Positions 52,748 to 61,811 of a stretch of DNA of 64,000 nt are shown piece after piece. Source of the DNA: JAJOKK01 sp965370555 (GTDB taxonomy: Bacteria > Bipolaricaulota > Bipolaricaulia > UBA7950 > UBA9294); contig CBDUVB010000007.1 in the NCBI GenBank assembly GCA_965370555.1, forward strand, positions 1-64,000, read 5' to 3'. A program made the translations under genes and the position numbers. The first letter of the stretch is position 1. Every line of letters starts with the position of its first letter. The notes below the pieces were generated by a model. That model did no database searches, was not told where the DNA came from, and worked only from the letters and a program-made list of their open reading frames with translations.

Positions 52748-52771
52748 CTACTTTCTAAGTTTGGAAAGTAG
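52748..52771 (+). other. Perfect 8-bp hairpin before the riboswitch
   Basis: CTACTTTC (52748-52755) pairs exactly with GAAAGTAG (52764-52771), loop of eight bases. Lies in the leader of the subtilase mRNA just upstream of the aptamer. Confidence 0.5.
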
Positions 52772-52777
52772 CAACAA

Positions 52778-52850
52778 CCCGATAAGGGCAAACCCTTCGC
52801 AAGGAGGCGACGCAAAGCCACGGGCCCCAAGTGGGCAGCCGGGCCGCCGA
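52778..52850 (+). ncRNA. Cyclic di-GMP-I (GEMM) riboswitch
   Basis: Fits the GEMM-I consensus: GGGCAAACC, a stem closed by a GNRA loop (CCTTC-GCAA-GGAGG), the conserved GACGCAAAGCC linker, then a second stem (ACGGGCC...) with GGCAGCCGGG receptor. It ends at the ATG of the subtilase gene at 52853, so it probably controls translation initiation or early transcription of that gene in response to c-di-GMP. Confidence 0.88.
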
Positions 52851-52852
52851 AG

Positions 52853-53872
52853 ATGAACCGTAAGAACCGTTGGCTGCTGTTCGGAATCACCGTTCTTTTG
52901 CTCTCCCTTGTGGGGATGAGTGGACCTCGCATCGCCGGTGGAGGGGGAGAGAGCAATGCCACTCCCTCGAACGATCTTGGCTCACTCTCCTGGGGGGTTG
53001 AGCGGATCGAGGCCCCACAGGCTTGGGAGCGAACGACCGGCTCGCAAGACATCGTGGTGGCAGTGATCGACTCTGGAATCGACACGACCGTTCCCCAACT
53101 CGCCGGGAAGACCTGGACAAACCCCGGTGAGATCGCGGGTAACGGAATCGACGACGATCGTAACGGCTACATCGACGACATCAATGGATGGGACTTCCGC
53201 GATGAGGACGCAAGCTCCTTAATCGGGTCAAAGATCCACTGGCACGGGACGTTCGTCGCCGGGATCATCGCCAGCGTCGCTCCCGGAATCCGCATCATGG
53301 ACCTCCGCTTCCTCGACTCGCGGAACCTCTTCTACGGGTCGGACTGGAAGCAATTCGTCGCGGCAATCGACTACGCCGTCGACAACGGTGCCGATATCAT
53401 AAACCTGAGTGTGTACGCAAACGGCAAACCACCCCTCATCCTCGAACAAGCTATGCAACGGGCAAGGCAGCACGGTGTGGTTGTCGTCGGGATCGCAGGG
53501 AACGACGGTAAGTCACAGGTGTGCTACCCGGCGAAGTATTCATCCGTTCTCGCTGTCACCGCGACCGACCGGGAGGACCACCTCGCAAACTTCAGTAATT
53601 ACGGCTCTGAGGTTACAGTCACCGCCCCGGGTGAAAAGATCACGTCCCTCTTCCCTGGAGGCGTCGCCGGGACAAGTTCGGGAACATCATTCGCCGCCCC
53701 ACACGTCAGCGGAACCCTCGCCCTCATTCTCTCCTCCCACCCTGGGATCACGCTCAGTCAGGCGATCGCCCTCCTCGAACGGACGAGTGTAGATCTAGGC
53801 AGCAGCGGGAATGATCGCCAGTTCGGAGCCGGCCTGATCGACGCCGGCAAGGCCGTAGCAAGCACGAGTTAG
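52853..53872 (+). CDS. Secreted subtilisin-like serine protease (S8)
   Basis: A 339-residue S8 protease. Signal segment residues 5-24 (NRWLLFGITVLLLSLVGMSG). Catalytic triad: Asp in VVAVIDSGID, His in HWHGTFVAGIIA, Ser in GTSSGTSFAAPHVSGTLAL. The pro-region is almost absent: about 35 residues separate the signal from the catalytic core, shorter than usual for subtilases. Its mRNA leader is a c-di-GMP-I riboswitch, so expression should depend on the cell's c-di-GMP state, as for some adhesin-cleaving or biofilm-linked proteases. Substrate unknown. Confidence 0.92.
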   Translation: MNRKNRWLLFGITVLLLSLVGMSGPRIAGGGGESNATPSNDLGSLSWGVERIEAPQAWERTTGSQDIVVAVIDSGIDTTVPQLAGKTWTNPGEIAGNGIDDDRNGYIDDINGWDFRDEDASSLIGSKIHWHGTFVAGIIASVAPGIRIMDLRFLDSRNLFYGSDWKQFVAAIDYAVDNGADIINLSVYANGKPPLILEQAMQRARQHGVVVVGIAGNDGKSQVCYPAKYSSVLAVTATDREDHLANFSNYGSEVTVTAPGEKITSLFPGGVAGTSSGTSFAAPHVSGTLALILSSHPGITLSQAIALLERTSVDLGSSGNDRQFGAGLIDAGKAVASTS

Positions 53873-53978
53873 GCGCCATAAGAGCAGTCTCATTCCCATA
53901 CTCCTACTCACCAGGGGGGTTGCCTCATCCCTTCATCTCTCCGATAATCTGGATCTGCTATAAGGGTAGGAGGAAACG

Positions 53979-54842
53979 ATGCTTCTTGGCTGTCACCTAT
54001 CGATCGGGAAGGGGTTCACCGGCGCGCTCGCTGCGGCGGAGAATCTCGGCATTAATGCCCTTCAGATCTTCTCCCACAACGCCTCCTCGTGGCGGATGAA
54101 GGAAATCACCTCTGAGACGGCCGCCTCGTTCCGCCAACACTTCTCGGAATCACCTGTAGAGTACGTAGTCATCCATACGATGTACCTGTTGAACCTGGCA
54201 AGCCCGGATGAGGCGCTCTTCGAGCGCTCGATCGCCTCGCTGGAGGAGGAGATCAGGCGGGCGGGACTGTTGGGGATCGATCGACTTGTCACCCACCTCG
54301 GCGCGCATAAGGGGAGTGGGATCGACGCGGGGATTTCCCGTATCACCACCGCTCTCGACCGCGTCCTTTCCTCTGATTCCGTCCGCAGGTACCCACACGT
54401 GCACGTGCTCCTCGAAGATACCGCTGGAGCCGGAACGACGATGGGAACGACCTTCTCTGAACTGGGAGCGATCATCGACGGCCTTTCTGACGCAAGCCAC
54501 ATCGGTATCTGCTTCGACACCTGTCACGCCTTCGCCGCCGGCTACGAGCTACGCACACCGGATGGCCTCGCAGAGACGCTGGAAGAGTTCGATCGCGAGA
54601 TCGGGCTCGACCGCTTGTGCCTCATCCACCTGAACGACTCCAAGTTTCCCCTCGGGTCCCGTCGCGATCGCCACAACCACATCGGCGCAGGAGAGATCGG
54701 AGAGGAGGCCTTCTCCCTGATCGTTAACCATCCTGCGTTGCGCGACCTTCCGTTCATCCTGGAGACCCCGAAGGAGATCGATGGAAACCCCGATGCCGAC
54801 AAGATAAACTTGGCTCTTGTGAGATCCCTGCGGCACGGATGA
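53979..54842 (+). CDS. nfo: Endonuclease IV
   Basis: A 287-residue Nfo, the zinc-dependent AP endonuclease of base-excision repair. GCHLSIGKGFTGALAAAENLGINALQIFSHNASSW, VVIHTMYLLNLASPD, LVTHLGAHKGSG, LLEDTAGAGTTMGTTF, HIGICFDTCHAFAAGY, LIHLNDSKFPLGSRRDRHNHIGAGEIG and FILETPKE contain the His, Asp and Glu metal ligands. Start after TAGGAGGAAACG. Would act after the uracil-DNA glycosylase encoded at 5.5 kb. Confidence 0.95.
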   Translation: MLLGCHLSIGKGFTGALAAAENLGINALQIFSHNASSWRMKEITSETAASFRQHFSESPVEYVVIHTMYLLNLASPDEALFERSIASLEEEIRRAGLLGIDRLVTHLGAHKGSGIDAGISRITTALDRVLSSDSVRRYPHVHVLLEDTAGAGTTMGTTFSELGAIIDGLSDASHIGICFDTCHAFAAGYELRTPDGLAETLEEFDREIGLDRLCLIHLNDSKFPLGSRRDRHNHIGAGEIGEEAFSLIVNHPALRDLPFILETPKEIDGNPDADKINLALVRSLRHG

Positions 54843-55031
54843 AGACAGAGAGGGAGGACGCGGAGACACGGGGAGGGGGAGCAAGGGATTGAGTGATTTA
54901 ACGAGTGAGAGATTGAGTGATTTAACATCTCAATCTCCCGATCATTCAATTTCTCTCTGCGGTGAATTCAGTGATTGAGCTTGAAACTAAGCAACGAAAA
55001 GATTCACTGGAACAGCACACAAGGAGGAAAG
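54843..55031. repeat. GAGTGATTTAAC-type intergenic repeats
   Basis: Two copies of GATTGAGTGATTTAAC with a complementary TCAATCTCCCGATCATTC piece (54890-54950), plus GACGCGGAGACACGGGGAG (about 54857). Same families as near 22.6, 25.5, 25.8 and 61.9-62.2 kb. Confidence 0.55.
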
Positions 55032-55670
55032 ATGAATCTTTACATCGACACGGCGAACATCTCTGAGATTCGCGAATTGGCCTGGCTCATCGACGGGGTG
55101 ACGACAAACCCATCGCTCGTCGCCAAGGAGAAGCGGCCGTTCAAGGAGGTCGTTCGAGAGATCTGCGAGATCGTGAACGGCCCGGTGAGCGCCGAGGCGA
55201 CAGCGCTCGACGCAGATAAGATGATCGAACAAGGGCGCGACCTCGCGAAGATCCACGAGAACGTCGTCATCAAGATCCCAATGACCGAGGAGGGGATGAA
55301 GGCTGTCAAGGCTCTCACCCAAGATGGGATCCGCACCAACGTCACCCTCGTCTTCTCGGCGAATCAGGCACTCCTCGCGGCAAAGTGCGGGGCGAGCTTC
55401 GTCTCTCCCTTTGTCGGCCGGATCGACGACATCGGCGGAGACGGGATGGATCTTGTCTCGCAGATCCTCGACATCTTCACGGTCTATGGTTGCTCGACCG
55501 AGGTGATCGTAGCGAGCGTGCGGCATCCGCAGCACGTGCTCGATGCCGCCCTCCTCGGCGCAGAGATCGCCACCGTCCCCTACGCGATCTTGAAGAAACT
55601 CTTCAACCACCCGCTCACCGACGTGGGGATCGAGCGTTTCCTCAAGGACTGGGAAGGAGTGCCAAAGTAG
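55032..55670 (+). CDS. Transaldolase/fructose-6-phosphate aldolase family protein
   Basis: A 212-residue short transaldolase. MNLYIDTANISEIRELAWLIDGVTTNPSLVAKEKRPF, NVVIKIPMTEEGMKAVKAL (Schiff-base Lys in KIPMT) and CGASFVSPFVGRIDDIGGDGMDL are diagnostic of the TalC/FSA type, and the C-terminus ending VGIERFLKDWEGVPK is normal. Transaldolase versus fructose-6-phosphate aldolase cannot be decided with certainty. Start after AAGGAGGAAAG. Confidence 0.93.
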   Translation: MNLYIDTANISEIRELAWLIDGVTTNPSLVAKEKRPFKEVVREICEIVNGPVSAEATALDADKMIEQGRDLAKIHENVVIKIPMTEEGMKAVKALTQDGIRTNVTLVFSANQALLAAKCGASFVSPFVGRIDDIGGDGMDLVSQILDIFTVYGCSTEVIVASVRHPQHVLDAALLGAEIATVPYAILKKLFNHPLTDVGIERFLKDWEGVPK

Positions 55671-56117
55671 TCCTCCGTTAGAGCTGCGAGGTGAACCAGC
55701 GCCTATGCCACCAAAGGATATCACATCCGGGAGCTCTTATTGATTATTCCTCTTATTCAGTAACACAGAAGATGCTTTACGCCTCTACAAAAGCCGTCAG
55801 AGAACCAACATCCTCGTTTCCTTTCCTCAGAGGTGATGAAGTTCCCTCACTCGCTGGAGAGGGCATGGTGTGCGTATTACCGCGTTTGGATTGGCAGAGC
55901 CGCCAGCAGCAAACCTCCTATATATCGCTACTAGCTCAACTCGACGAGTCCCGACGAACCCTGTTTCGCACCTCTTGATTCTCCTTCCGAATCACTGTAC
56001 ATTGGTTCTCGGGCTGGGTGCCAGCGCGAAATATCTCATCCCAGAGAAGGTTTTCCACGCGCAGATCAAAGATGTTGCCCAGCTCGCTTGCTTACAGACA
56101 GAAGAGGAGCGTCAAAG
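55671..56117. other. No gene recognised
   Basis: About 450 bases with only short, unconvincing frames. No repeat family or RNA recognised. Confidence 0.45.
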
Positions 56118-56315
56118 ATGAAGCAGCAGTGGGCGCTATGCAATGACGAAGTGATCGACAGGAACCTCCTCGCAGGATTGGCAATCCTCGCTAATGCAAA
56201 CAGCCGCTCTGTTGTGGACGAGCTGAACATCGCTCTCTCGTCCTACGTAATGGAGAACCTTCCTCAGAGGCTCTGTGCGGATAATTCTAGCCCTGTACAC
56301 AAGTACGAAATGTAG
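56118..56315 (+). CDS. Possible orphan ribbon-helix-helix protein
   Basis: A 65-residue frame after GAGGAGCGTCAAAG. The segment DRNLLAGLAILANANSRSVVDELNIALSSYVMENL has the two-helix pattern of RHH antitoxins (turn at NANSRSV). No toxin gene follows. Could be a remnant; evidence is slight. Confidence 0.35.
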   Translation: MKQQWALCNDEVIDRNLLAGLAILANANSRSVVDELNIALSSYVMENLPQRLCADNSSPVHKYEM

Positions 56316-56938
56316 AAGAACTGTTGCTGTCCTAAAGAACTTCAAGTTCTTAGAACAGGCAATCTTGAAGGTGCACGCCGAGGTTCTTAGTGGTTATCGG
56401 GTACGTACATAAAAGTTTCTTTATCTCCCAGATGATTCAGTCGTCTTTCCTTAACGATTCAGTGAAAGCAACTCCTCACATCCTAAAGATAGGTCCCTCA
56501 CTATTTTGAGTGGGTAACTGAGAGTTAAGCTTGCCTGCGTTCTTGCTCTAAGGAAACCAGGAATCCAGGAAAAGAGCCAGAATTCTTGAGTTGGAAACAA
56601 GAAAGACACGCGTTTCCTCGAGACGCGTCTCCTCTGGCTTCATGGTGAACCGCCATCTCATCCTCTTTCCTGATCTCCTGGCTTCCTAAGAGATTAAAAG
56701 GACCGCGTTTCAAGTGGTCAATCTGAAATCAAGCTTGGCCTACACGGACCCCCCCTTGAGCGGTTGGCTACACTGAGGGGATTGAAAGTTAGGAGGCGTT
56801 ACCCACTCGAAATGACAAAGAGCATAAACATACAAGGATTAAGGGGTAAAGGGTTGCTGTGGGGAAGCTTAACACCATGGGGTTGAAAGGCACCCGCCTC
56901 GATGTGCAAGATAACCCCTGCACTGGGAGACGAGGCGG
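56316..56938. repeat. Repeat-rich intergenic region
   Basis: No gene. Holds a roughly 72-base unit (56506-56577: TTTTGAGTGGGTAACTGAG through AAACCAGGAATCCAGGAAAA) nearly repeated at 57681-57756, an inverted AGGAAGCCAGGAGATCAGG piece (about 56664-56686), and GTTACCCACTCGAAATGAC (56798-56816). Confidence 0.6.
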
Positions 56939-57652
56939 ATGATCGAAAAAATCTTACTGGTTATCGGAGTAATCGCTCTGGTCGGCTGGTTCCTCCTTGG
57001 AACGGGGGAAGACCAGGGCCCAACCTGGGTCGTTCATGCAGATCAGCCCCTCATCATCGGGGGATACGGAGACAATTACACCTACACCGGAGATGGAGTG
57101 CGCCCCCTCAAAGGTTCGCTCGACCTCCGTTTTAACCTCCCACAGGGCGAAGGAAGGCTCATAGTTTCGCTGGAGACGACCGAAGAGAGCAATTCTTTAC
57201 AGATCTCCTCGTCCGAGGAGTTGAGCGGAGCGTTCCGACTCGTTTCGCGCATCGATCGGTCGAACCGCGTAGAGGAAGGGATCCCCATATACGGCGACAC
57301 GGGAAACGGCGGACCCGAGCTCCCGTGCACGCTCGCCATACTCGCCGGCTGGAGCAGGTTCAACCTCTACGTGAACGACAAGATTCGTTACTCCAACCTG
57401 TCTGGGGAGTGGGCGGCGGCATGGGCACTGCGCCGGGACGATGGGGCAATCCGCCAGAGCGGGCTCGTGTATAGCCCTCTTTTGCGCAACAAGACAGGAT
57501 TTTCCGATCCGGAAAAGATTGAGTTCACCCTGATCCTCCACTCCGAGGTTCCAGACCCGGAGAATGACCCTCCGTACGCTCTCGCACTACATCTCGTCTT
57601 CACACAGGTGACGATCGAGAATGAGCCTGCACAGGAGAGAATCAGCAAATAA
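56939..57652 (+). CDS. Putative exported protein of unknown function
   Basis: A 237-residue protein with an N-terminal hydrophobic segment (residues 4-22) and a soluble extracytoplasmic part. The body reads like a beta-rich domain (LIIGGYGDNYTYTGDGVRPLKGSLDLRFNLPQGEGRLIVSLETTEESNSLQIS; FNLYVNDKIRYSNLSGEWAAAWALRRDDG). Not recognised. Starts after GACGAGGCGG. Followed by repeats and the IS element. Confidence 0.55.
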   Translation: MIEKILLVIGVIALVGWFLLGTGEDQGPTWVVHADQPLIIGGYGDNYTYTGDGVRPLKGSLDLRFNLPQGEGRLIVSLETTEESNSLQISSSEELSGAFRLVSRIDRSNRVEEGIPIYGDTGNGGPELPCTLAILAGWSRFNLYVNDKIRYSNLSGEWAAAWALRRDDGAIRQSGLVYSPLLRNKTGFSDPEKIEFTLILHSEVPDPENDPPYALALHLVFTQVTIENEPAQERISK

Positions 57653-57680
57653 GGTTACGAATCGGGGGTCCTGATTGTTC

Positions 57681-57756
57681 TTGAGCGGGTAACTTGAGAG
57701 TCAAGCTTGCTTGCGGTTTTGCTCTAAGGAAACCAGGAATCCAGGAGAGGAAAAGA
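57681..57756. repeat. Second copy of the 72-base intergenic unit
   Basis: TTGAGCGGGTAACTTGAGAG through GGAAACCAGGAATCCAGGAG, closely similar to 56506-56577. The IS element is inserted just beyond it. Confidence 0.65.
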
Positions 57757-57783
57757 GTCTGAAGCCCTGCGCTAGAAATAAGA

Positions 57784-59110
57784 GGCTCTTCCGGGTTTTG
57801 TGTGGGCGATGGGTCTTCATGATCGCTTGAGGGATGCCGGGTAGAGGTCCAGCCCGCCCAGGTGAAACAGGATTGCCTGACGAAAACGTTCCCTGTTCCG
57901 AAACCCACACGCCATCCGCTTGATCCGCTGGATGCGAGAGTTGATCCCCTCAGCCAATGCGTTCGTCGCTTGCAACACAACCGCATTCAAGATGCCTTCT
58001 AGATGTCGCTCCAGCATTCCCGCCACAGAGATCACCGGCCCAAGATCTGTCATCTTTGCCCACTGGAGACACTGCTTCCACGCCTTGCGAGCCCAGGTTC
58101 GTGTCTTGTATCCCCAGAGTGACATCGCCATTTCCTTCACTGCCCAGGCCTCGGCAGTCTTCAACGTTCGCCGTCGAAGCACCTTCAAGTCTGCCCAGCG
58201 TTGAGGACTGAGCTTCTCTGCGTTGCGTAACCAGAGATATCGCGTCCCCTTTAAGGCATCACAACCCTGCTCAGCCAGCGCCTTGTGCTCACGCCGCCGT
58301 ACTTTGTCCACTGCCTCGCCTAGGTGCTTGGCTACATGGAACTTGTCAAAGGCAATCTTCTCCTCAGCTCCGGGCACGTATGCTTGCGTCGAGGCAATGT
58401 AGGGAGCCCACATGTCCATGCTCACCGATTCAATCTCACCACGCTGCTCCTTACTTAAATCGCTGTAGAATCCGTCCAGACTTCCTTGTTTGCGATCATC
58501 TGCTACATACAGCACGTTGGCGCTCTCTTGGTCCGAAACCACTGTTACGTATTCGTGTCCCTTTTGAAACGACGTCTCATCCACACCGATCCGCTTGGGA
58601 GAAACTGCTCCCCGACGCTCAAGGCCACGATGCACGGCTCGCTCCTGGATCCCAGCAGCTTCATCCCAGCTAATCCCCAACAATCGGCGCACGGCCGCCA
58701 GACTCGCTTCCTTCATCCAGTCGATCGCTAGCGCTTCAAACAGCGCAGTGAAGCGAGCACCACGCTCTGACCAGGGCACATCAATCTGGTGTACACCATG
58801 CTCTTCGCACTCTACTCGCGGTACGTCGGCCACCAATACCGTGCGATACTGACACGTGTCCAGATGACGCCAGCGACGTCGCCGCGTGTCGTAACCAGGA
58901 CTAGCTTTGCCACAGAGAGGACAAGTCAGCGTGTAATCAGGAGCAAGTTCCAGATGCACAATCACTTCACCCTCCTGAAGATGTAACTCCACCTCTCCAA
59001 CAATCCACGGATACCTAATCCCAAGAATCTGAGCATACAACTCTTTGTCTCGCATGCCTCAAAGAATATCACCTCAGCCTTCCCCCGCCCACACTAAACC
59101 CGGAAGCGCC
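57784..59110. mobile_element. Complete ISL3-family insertion sequence
   Basis: A 1327-base element. Inverted repeats of about 29 bases: left end at 57784-57812 starts GGCTCTTCCGGGTTTTGTGT, right end (59110-59082, minus strand) starts GGCGCTTCCGGGTTTAGTGT. Flanked by a perfect 8-base target duplication AAATAAGA (57776-57783 and 59111-59118), the size expected for ISL3. One transposase gene, no passenger. Confidence 0.95.
57817..59055 (-). CDS. ISL3-family transposase
   Basis: A 412-residue intact transposase. N-terminal zinc-ribbon CPLCGKASPGYDTRRRRWRHLD, helix-turn-helix region EASLAAVRRLLGISWDEAAG, DDE triad: Asp in IGVDETSFQKGHEYVTVV, Asp in ESVSMDMWAPYI, Glu in NALAEGINSRIQRIKRMACGFRNRERFRQAILF. 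Fills the IS element. Appears functional. Confidence 0.95.
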   Translation of the reverse strand: MRDKELYAQILGIRYPWIVGEVELHLQEGEVIVHLELAPDYTLTCPLCGKASPGYDTRRRRWRHLDTCQYRTVLVADVPRVECEEHGVHQIDVPWSERGARFTALFEALAIDWMKEASLAAVRRLLGISWDEAAGIQERAVHRGLERRGAVSPKRIGVDETSFQKGHEYVTVVSDQESANVLYVADDRKQGSLDGFYSDLSKEQRGEIESVSMDMWAPYIASTQAYVPGAEEKIAFDKFHVAKHLGEAVDKVRRREHKALAEQGCDALKGTRYLWLRNAEKLSPQRWADLKVLRRRTLKTAEAWAVKEMAMSLWGYKTRTWARKAWKQCLQWAKMTDLGPVISVAGMLERHLEGILNAVVLQATNALAEGINSRIQRIKRMACGFRNRERFRQAILFHLGGLDLYPASLKRS

Positions 59111-59118
59111 AAATAAGA

Positions 59119-59547
59119 AAAGGGTTCCTTGTCGTTTCGAGTGGGTAGTGGCTTCTAATTTCGGTTTGCACGGGACGGATGCCGGTTGCGAAGCAAGACC
59201 GGAGGTCGAAGAGAATTCACCACGAAGAGCACGAAGGACACGAAGAATGGAATTCGGTTCAAGTGCACATCTGCAATCGGTCGAGTGCAAAAGCGGAAAA
59301 AGATAGTCGTGAGTCTAAATGAAGCCCATAGTCCAAAGCTCAACGTGGCAGACAAGCTGCTCACGCTACAAAAGAACAGGCTTTTGGGTAGCGTCGGGAG
59401 CTTGCCTCCGACGTTGCGCTTGTCTTCTGAACCCTTCGTGCTCTTCGTGTCCTTCGTGGTGAAACAATTCTATACCTCTGCGAGAGTTTTGGCGCTTCAT
59501 CTTTCTCTTTAGTTACTCACTAGAAACGACAAAGAGCAGAAACATTC
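59119..59547. repeat. Repeat-rich intergenic region
   Basis: No gene. Contains TTCCTTGTCGTTTCGAGTGG (59125-59144), the ACCACGAAGAGCACGAAGGA run (59220-59239), the hairpin TAGCGTCGGGAGCTTGCCTC running into CGACGTTGCG (59389-59416) and TTACTCACTAGAAACGACAA (59513-59532). Confidence 0.6.
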
Positions 59548-60351
59548 CTAATCAGGGGAGTCTTCGTCCGTTTTGCCTGCTTTCTCGAGGGCGGAATCGA
59601 TCTCGTTTTGCGCTTGTTGCTCGACCTTATCCGGCAGCGGAGCCTTTGCTCGCCTGCCGATGATCGATCTGAGCCCATGGGTGACCTCGAAGTAGTCCGC
59701 CGCCTCTTTGGTCCTTGCTGCCGCTCCGCAGAGGAGGATCTGGTCCCAGGGGAATAGACGTTCCGCTCCGGTTGGGATGATAAGCTGCCCGTCTCTTTCC
59801 CGGAAGATCCCCGCGATCAGCCAGTCGCGTGGGAATCGGCGCTCACTCGTGATCTCACGAATCGTCTTTCCGGCCGCGCGGGAGTCTTTAGAGATCGTCA
59901 CCTGGAGGATGATTCCTTGTCCTGCTCCAAACGTCGCCACCTCGTGGACCTGTGGCCGCTCGATCTCCAGGAGAAGCTGATCGAGGAAGAGACCGGTGAT
60001 GTCGATGATGCTCGTCACCCCTGCCTGTTCGTACGCCTCGCGGTACTTGGGGTTCGCCATGCGAGCGATGATCCGTCCGACCCCAGCGCTCTTCGCCAAC
60101 AGGGAGAAGGCCAGGTTATCCGCGCTCTGTCGCATCAACGCGACCGCGACCTCGGCCTTCCCGATCTCGGACTCCTCCAGGGTGGTGATGTCGGTGGCAT
60201 TCCCGCAGATAACGGCGACCCCCAGCTTCGAACTGATCAGCTCGCAGACCTCGCGATTGAGGTCGATCGCCGTCACATCATGATGATCCGCCGCCAGCCT
60301 GGCGATTAACCGTCGTCCCGCTAACCCGGCTCCCGCTACTATAACACGCAT
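59548..60351 (-). CDS. trkA: TrkA-type potassium channel regulatory protein
   Basis: A 267-residue TrkA/KtrA-like protein, single-module. RCK N domain: VIVAGAGLAGRRLIARLAADHHDVTAIDLNREVCE (GxGxxG) and AVICGNATDITTLEESEIG. RCK C domain at 135-215 (VATFGAGQGIILQVTISKDSRAAGKTIREI). The acidic tail is unusual. Gates the TrkH subunit encoded eight bases upstream. Start follows GTAGGAGGAGCG. Confidence 0.93.
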   Translation of the reverse strand: MRVIVAGAGLAGRRLIARLAADHHDVTAIDLNREVCELISSKLGVAVICGNATDITTLEESEIGKAEVAVALMRQSADNLAFSLLAKSAGVGRIIARMANPKYREAYEQAGVTSIIDITGLFLDQLLLEIERPQVHEVATFGAGQGIILQVTISKDSRAAGKTIREITSERRFPRDWLIAGIFRERDGQLIIPTGAERLFPWDQILLCGAAARTKEAADYFEVTHGLRSIIGRRAKAPLPDKVEQQAQNEIDSALEKAGKTDEDSPD

Positions 60352-60359
60352 CGCTCCTC

Positions 60360-61811
60360 CTACCTCCACACCCGTCTAGAAAAGATCAGTAAGAGCGGGA
60401 GGATCTCCAGACGCCCTCCCACCATCATTATTATATAGAAGACTTTGACCGCCGGGCTAATGGCGATGAACGCCCTTGGGCTGATGTAGGTCGGCCCGAC
60501 GTTCCCCAGCGCCGAGGCGATCCCCGATAGAGACTCCAGGGGGGAGAACCCGGTGAGGAGCCCCGTGAGCAGGCTCCCCAGGGCGAGCAACCCAGCCCAG
60601 GCAAAGAAGATCGCTGTTGTGCGCTGGACCTCTTCCGGGCGGATCAACTCTCCATCAACGACGAACGGGACGACCTCCCGCGATGGGCGGGAGACGAGTC
60701 TCAGCTGGTGCCAGACGAGCTTACCCATCACCCCGATTCGCAACACCTTCACCCCGCCGGCAGTCGACCCGACGCAACCTCCGATGACCATGAGGATGAG
60801 GAAAACCTGTTTAGCGAGCGGGCTGAAGAAGGGATCAGCGATGCCGCGCGTCGCAAATCCCGTCGTCGTTGCAATGGAGACCACCTGAAACAGTGACGTT
60901 CGGATGCGATCGTGAAAGCCTCCTGTCGTGTGGAGGAAGACGAGCATGGTAGCCCCTACGAGGAGGAGGATCCACAGCCGCAGCTCCATGTTCTTCCGCA
61001 AGCCTTGCCACCGCCGCCTCATAAGGTTCCAATGAACGAGAAAGCTCGTCCCTCCCAAAAACATGAACAGGATAATCGTGTACTCGATCGCCACGTAGTG
61101 CCGGAACCCCTCCTGTTCGAAGAATCCGATGCTAAGGTCGTGCGTGGAGAAGCCGCCGGTGGAGACCGTCGCCAGTGCGTGCACGACCGCGTCGAATGGG
61201 TCCAGCCCCTCTCCCCACAGGATGAGGGCACATGCCGCGGTAAGGGCACCGTAGATCGTCCATAGGATGCGAAGCGAGCTGAATAGCCCCGGAGAGAACC
61301 GCTTGGCTGCCGCCTTGTGCGACTCCGCCTGGAGAAGATTGTGGGGCAGGCCGCTGCGTACCGCCACGAGGAGGAAGAGGGTGAAGATCCCCAATCCCCC
61401 GATCCATTGGGTTAGGGCACGCCAGAAGAGGATGCTGTGAGGGAGGCCGTCCAAACCCACGAATAGGGTCATCCCGGTCGTAGTGAACCCGCATACCGTC
61501 TCGAAGAGAGCGTCGAGGTAGGTGATCTTGAGCGCCATCCAGTAGGGGACCGCGCCGATCAGGGAAAGGGTGAACCAACCCAAGGTCCCGGTCGCCATGG
61601 CGATCCCCCCGGTGAGGGGCTGCGGCTTGAAGACCATGGTCATGATCCCCCCGAGGAAGGCACTTACCGCGGCAGGGACAGCGTAAATCATGAACGGGAA
61701 GGTAACGGTTTCGAGGAAGATCGCACTGATGATGAGGGGAGCCGCCTGCAGGAAAGAAAAGGCGATTAGCACGATACCCAGGTAGTGAAAAACTGTGGCG
61801 AACTTCCCCAT
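60360..61811 (-). CDS. trkH: TrkH/KtrB-family potassium transporter
   Basis: A 483-residue potassium uptake protein with about ten spans and four M-P-M modules. Filter-like stretches: FETVCGFTTTGMTLFVGL, LATVSTGGFSTHDLS, VVSIATTTGFATRGIADPF and ASALGNVGPTYISPRAF. GGCVGSTAGGVKVLRIGVMGKLV is diagnostic of TrkH. Forms the channel with the adjacent TrkA. Confidence 0.95.
   Translation of the reverse strand: MGKFATVFHYLGIVLIAFSFLQAAPLIISAIFLETVTFPFMIYAVPAAVSAFLGGIMTMVFKPQPLTGGIAMATGTLGWFTLSLIGAVPYWMALKITYLDALFETVCGFTTTGMTLFVGLDGLPHSILFWRALTQWIGGLGIFTLFLLVAVRSGLPHNLLQAESHKAAAKRFSPGLFSSLRILWTIYGALTAACALILWGEGLDPFDAVVHALATVSTGGFSTHDLSIGFFEQEGFRHYVAIEYTIILFMFLGGTSFLVHWNLMRRRWQGLRKNMELRLWILLLVGATMLVFLHTTGGFHDRIRTSLFQVVSIATTTGFATRGIADPFFSPLAKQVFLILMVIGGCVGSTAGGVKVLRIGVMGKLVWHQLRLVSRPSREVVPFVVDGELIRPEEVQRTTAIFFAWAGLLALGSLLTGLLTGFSPLESLSGIASALGNVGPTYISPRAFIAISPAVKVFYIIMMVGGRLEILPLLLIFSRRVWR

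Noticed and set aside
55691..55978. 95-codon frame after the transaldolase gene
   Set aside because: No ribosome site, no family pattern and irregular composition.
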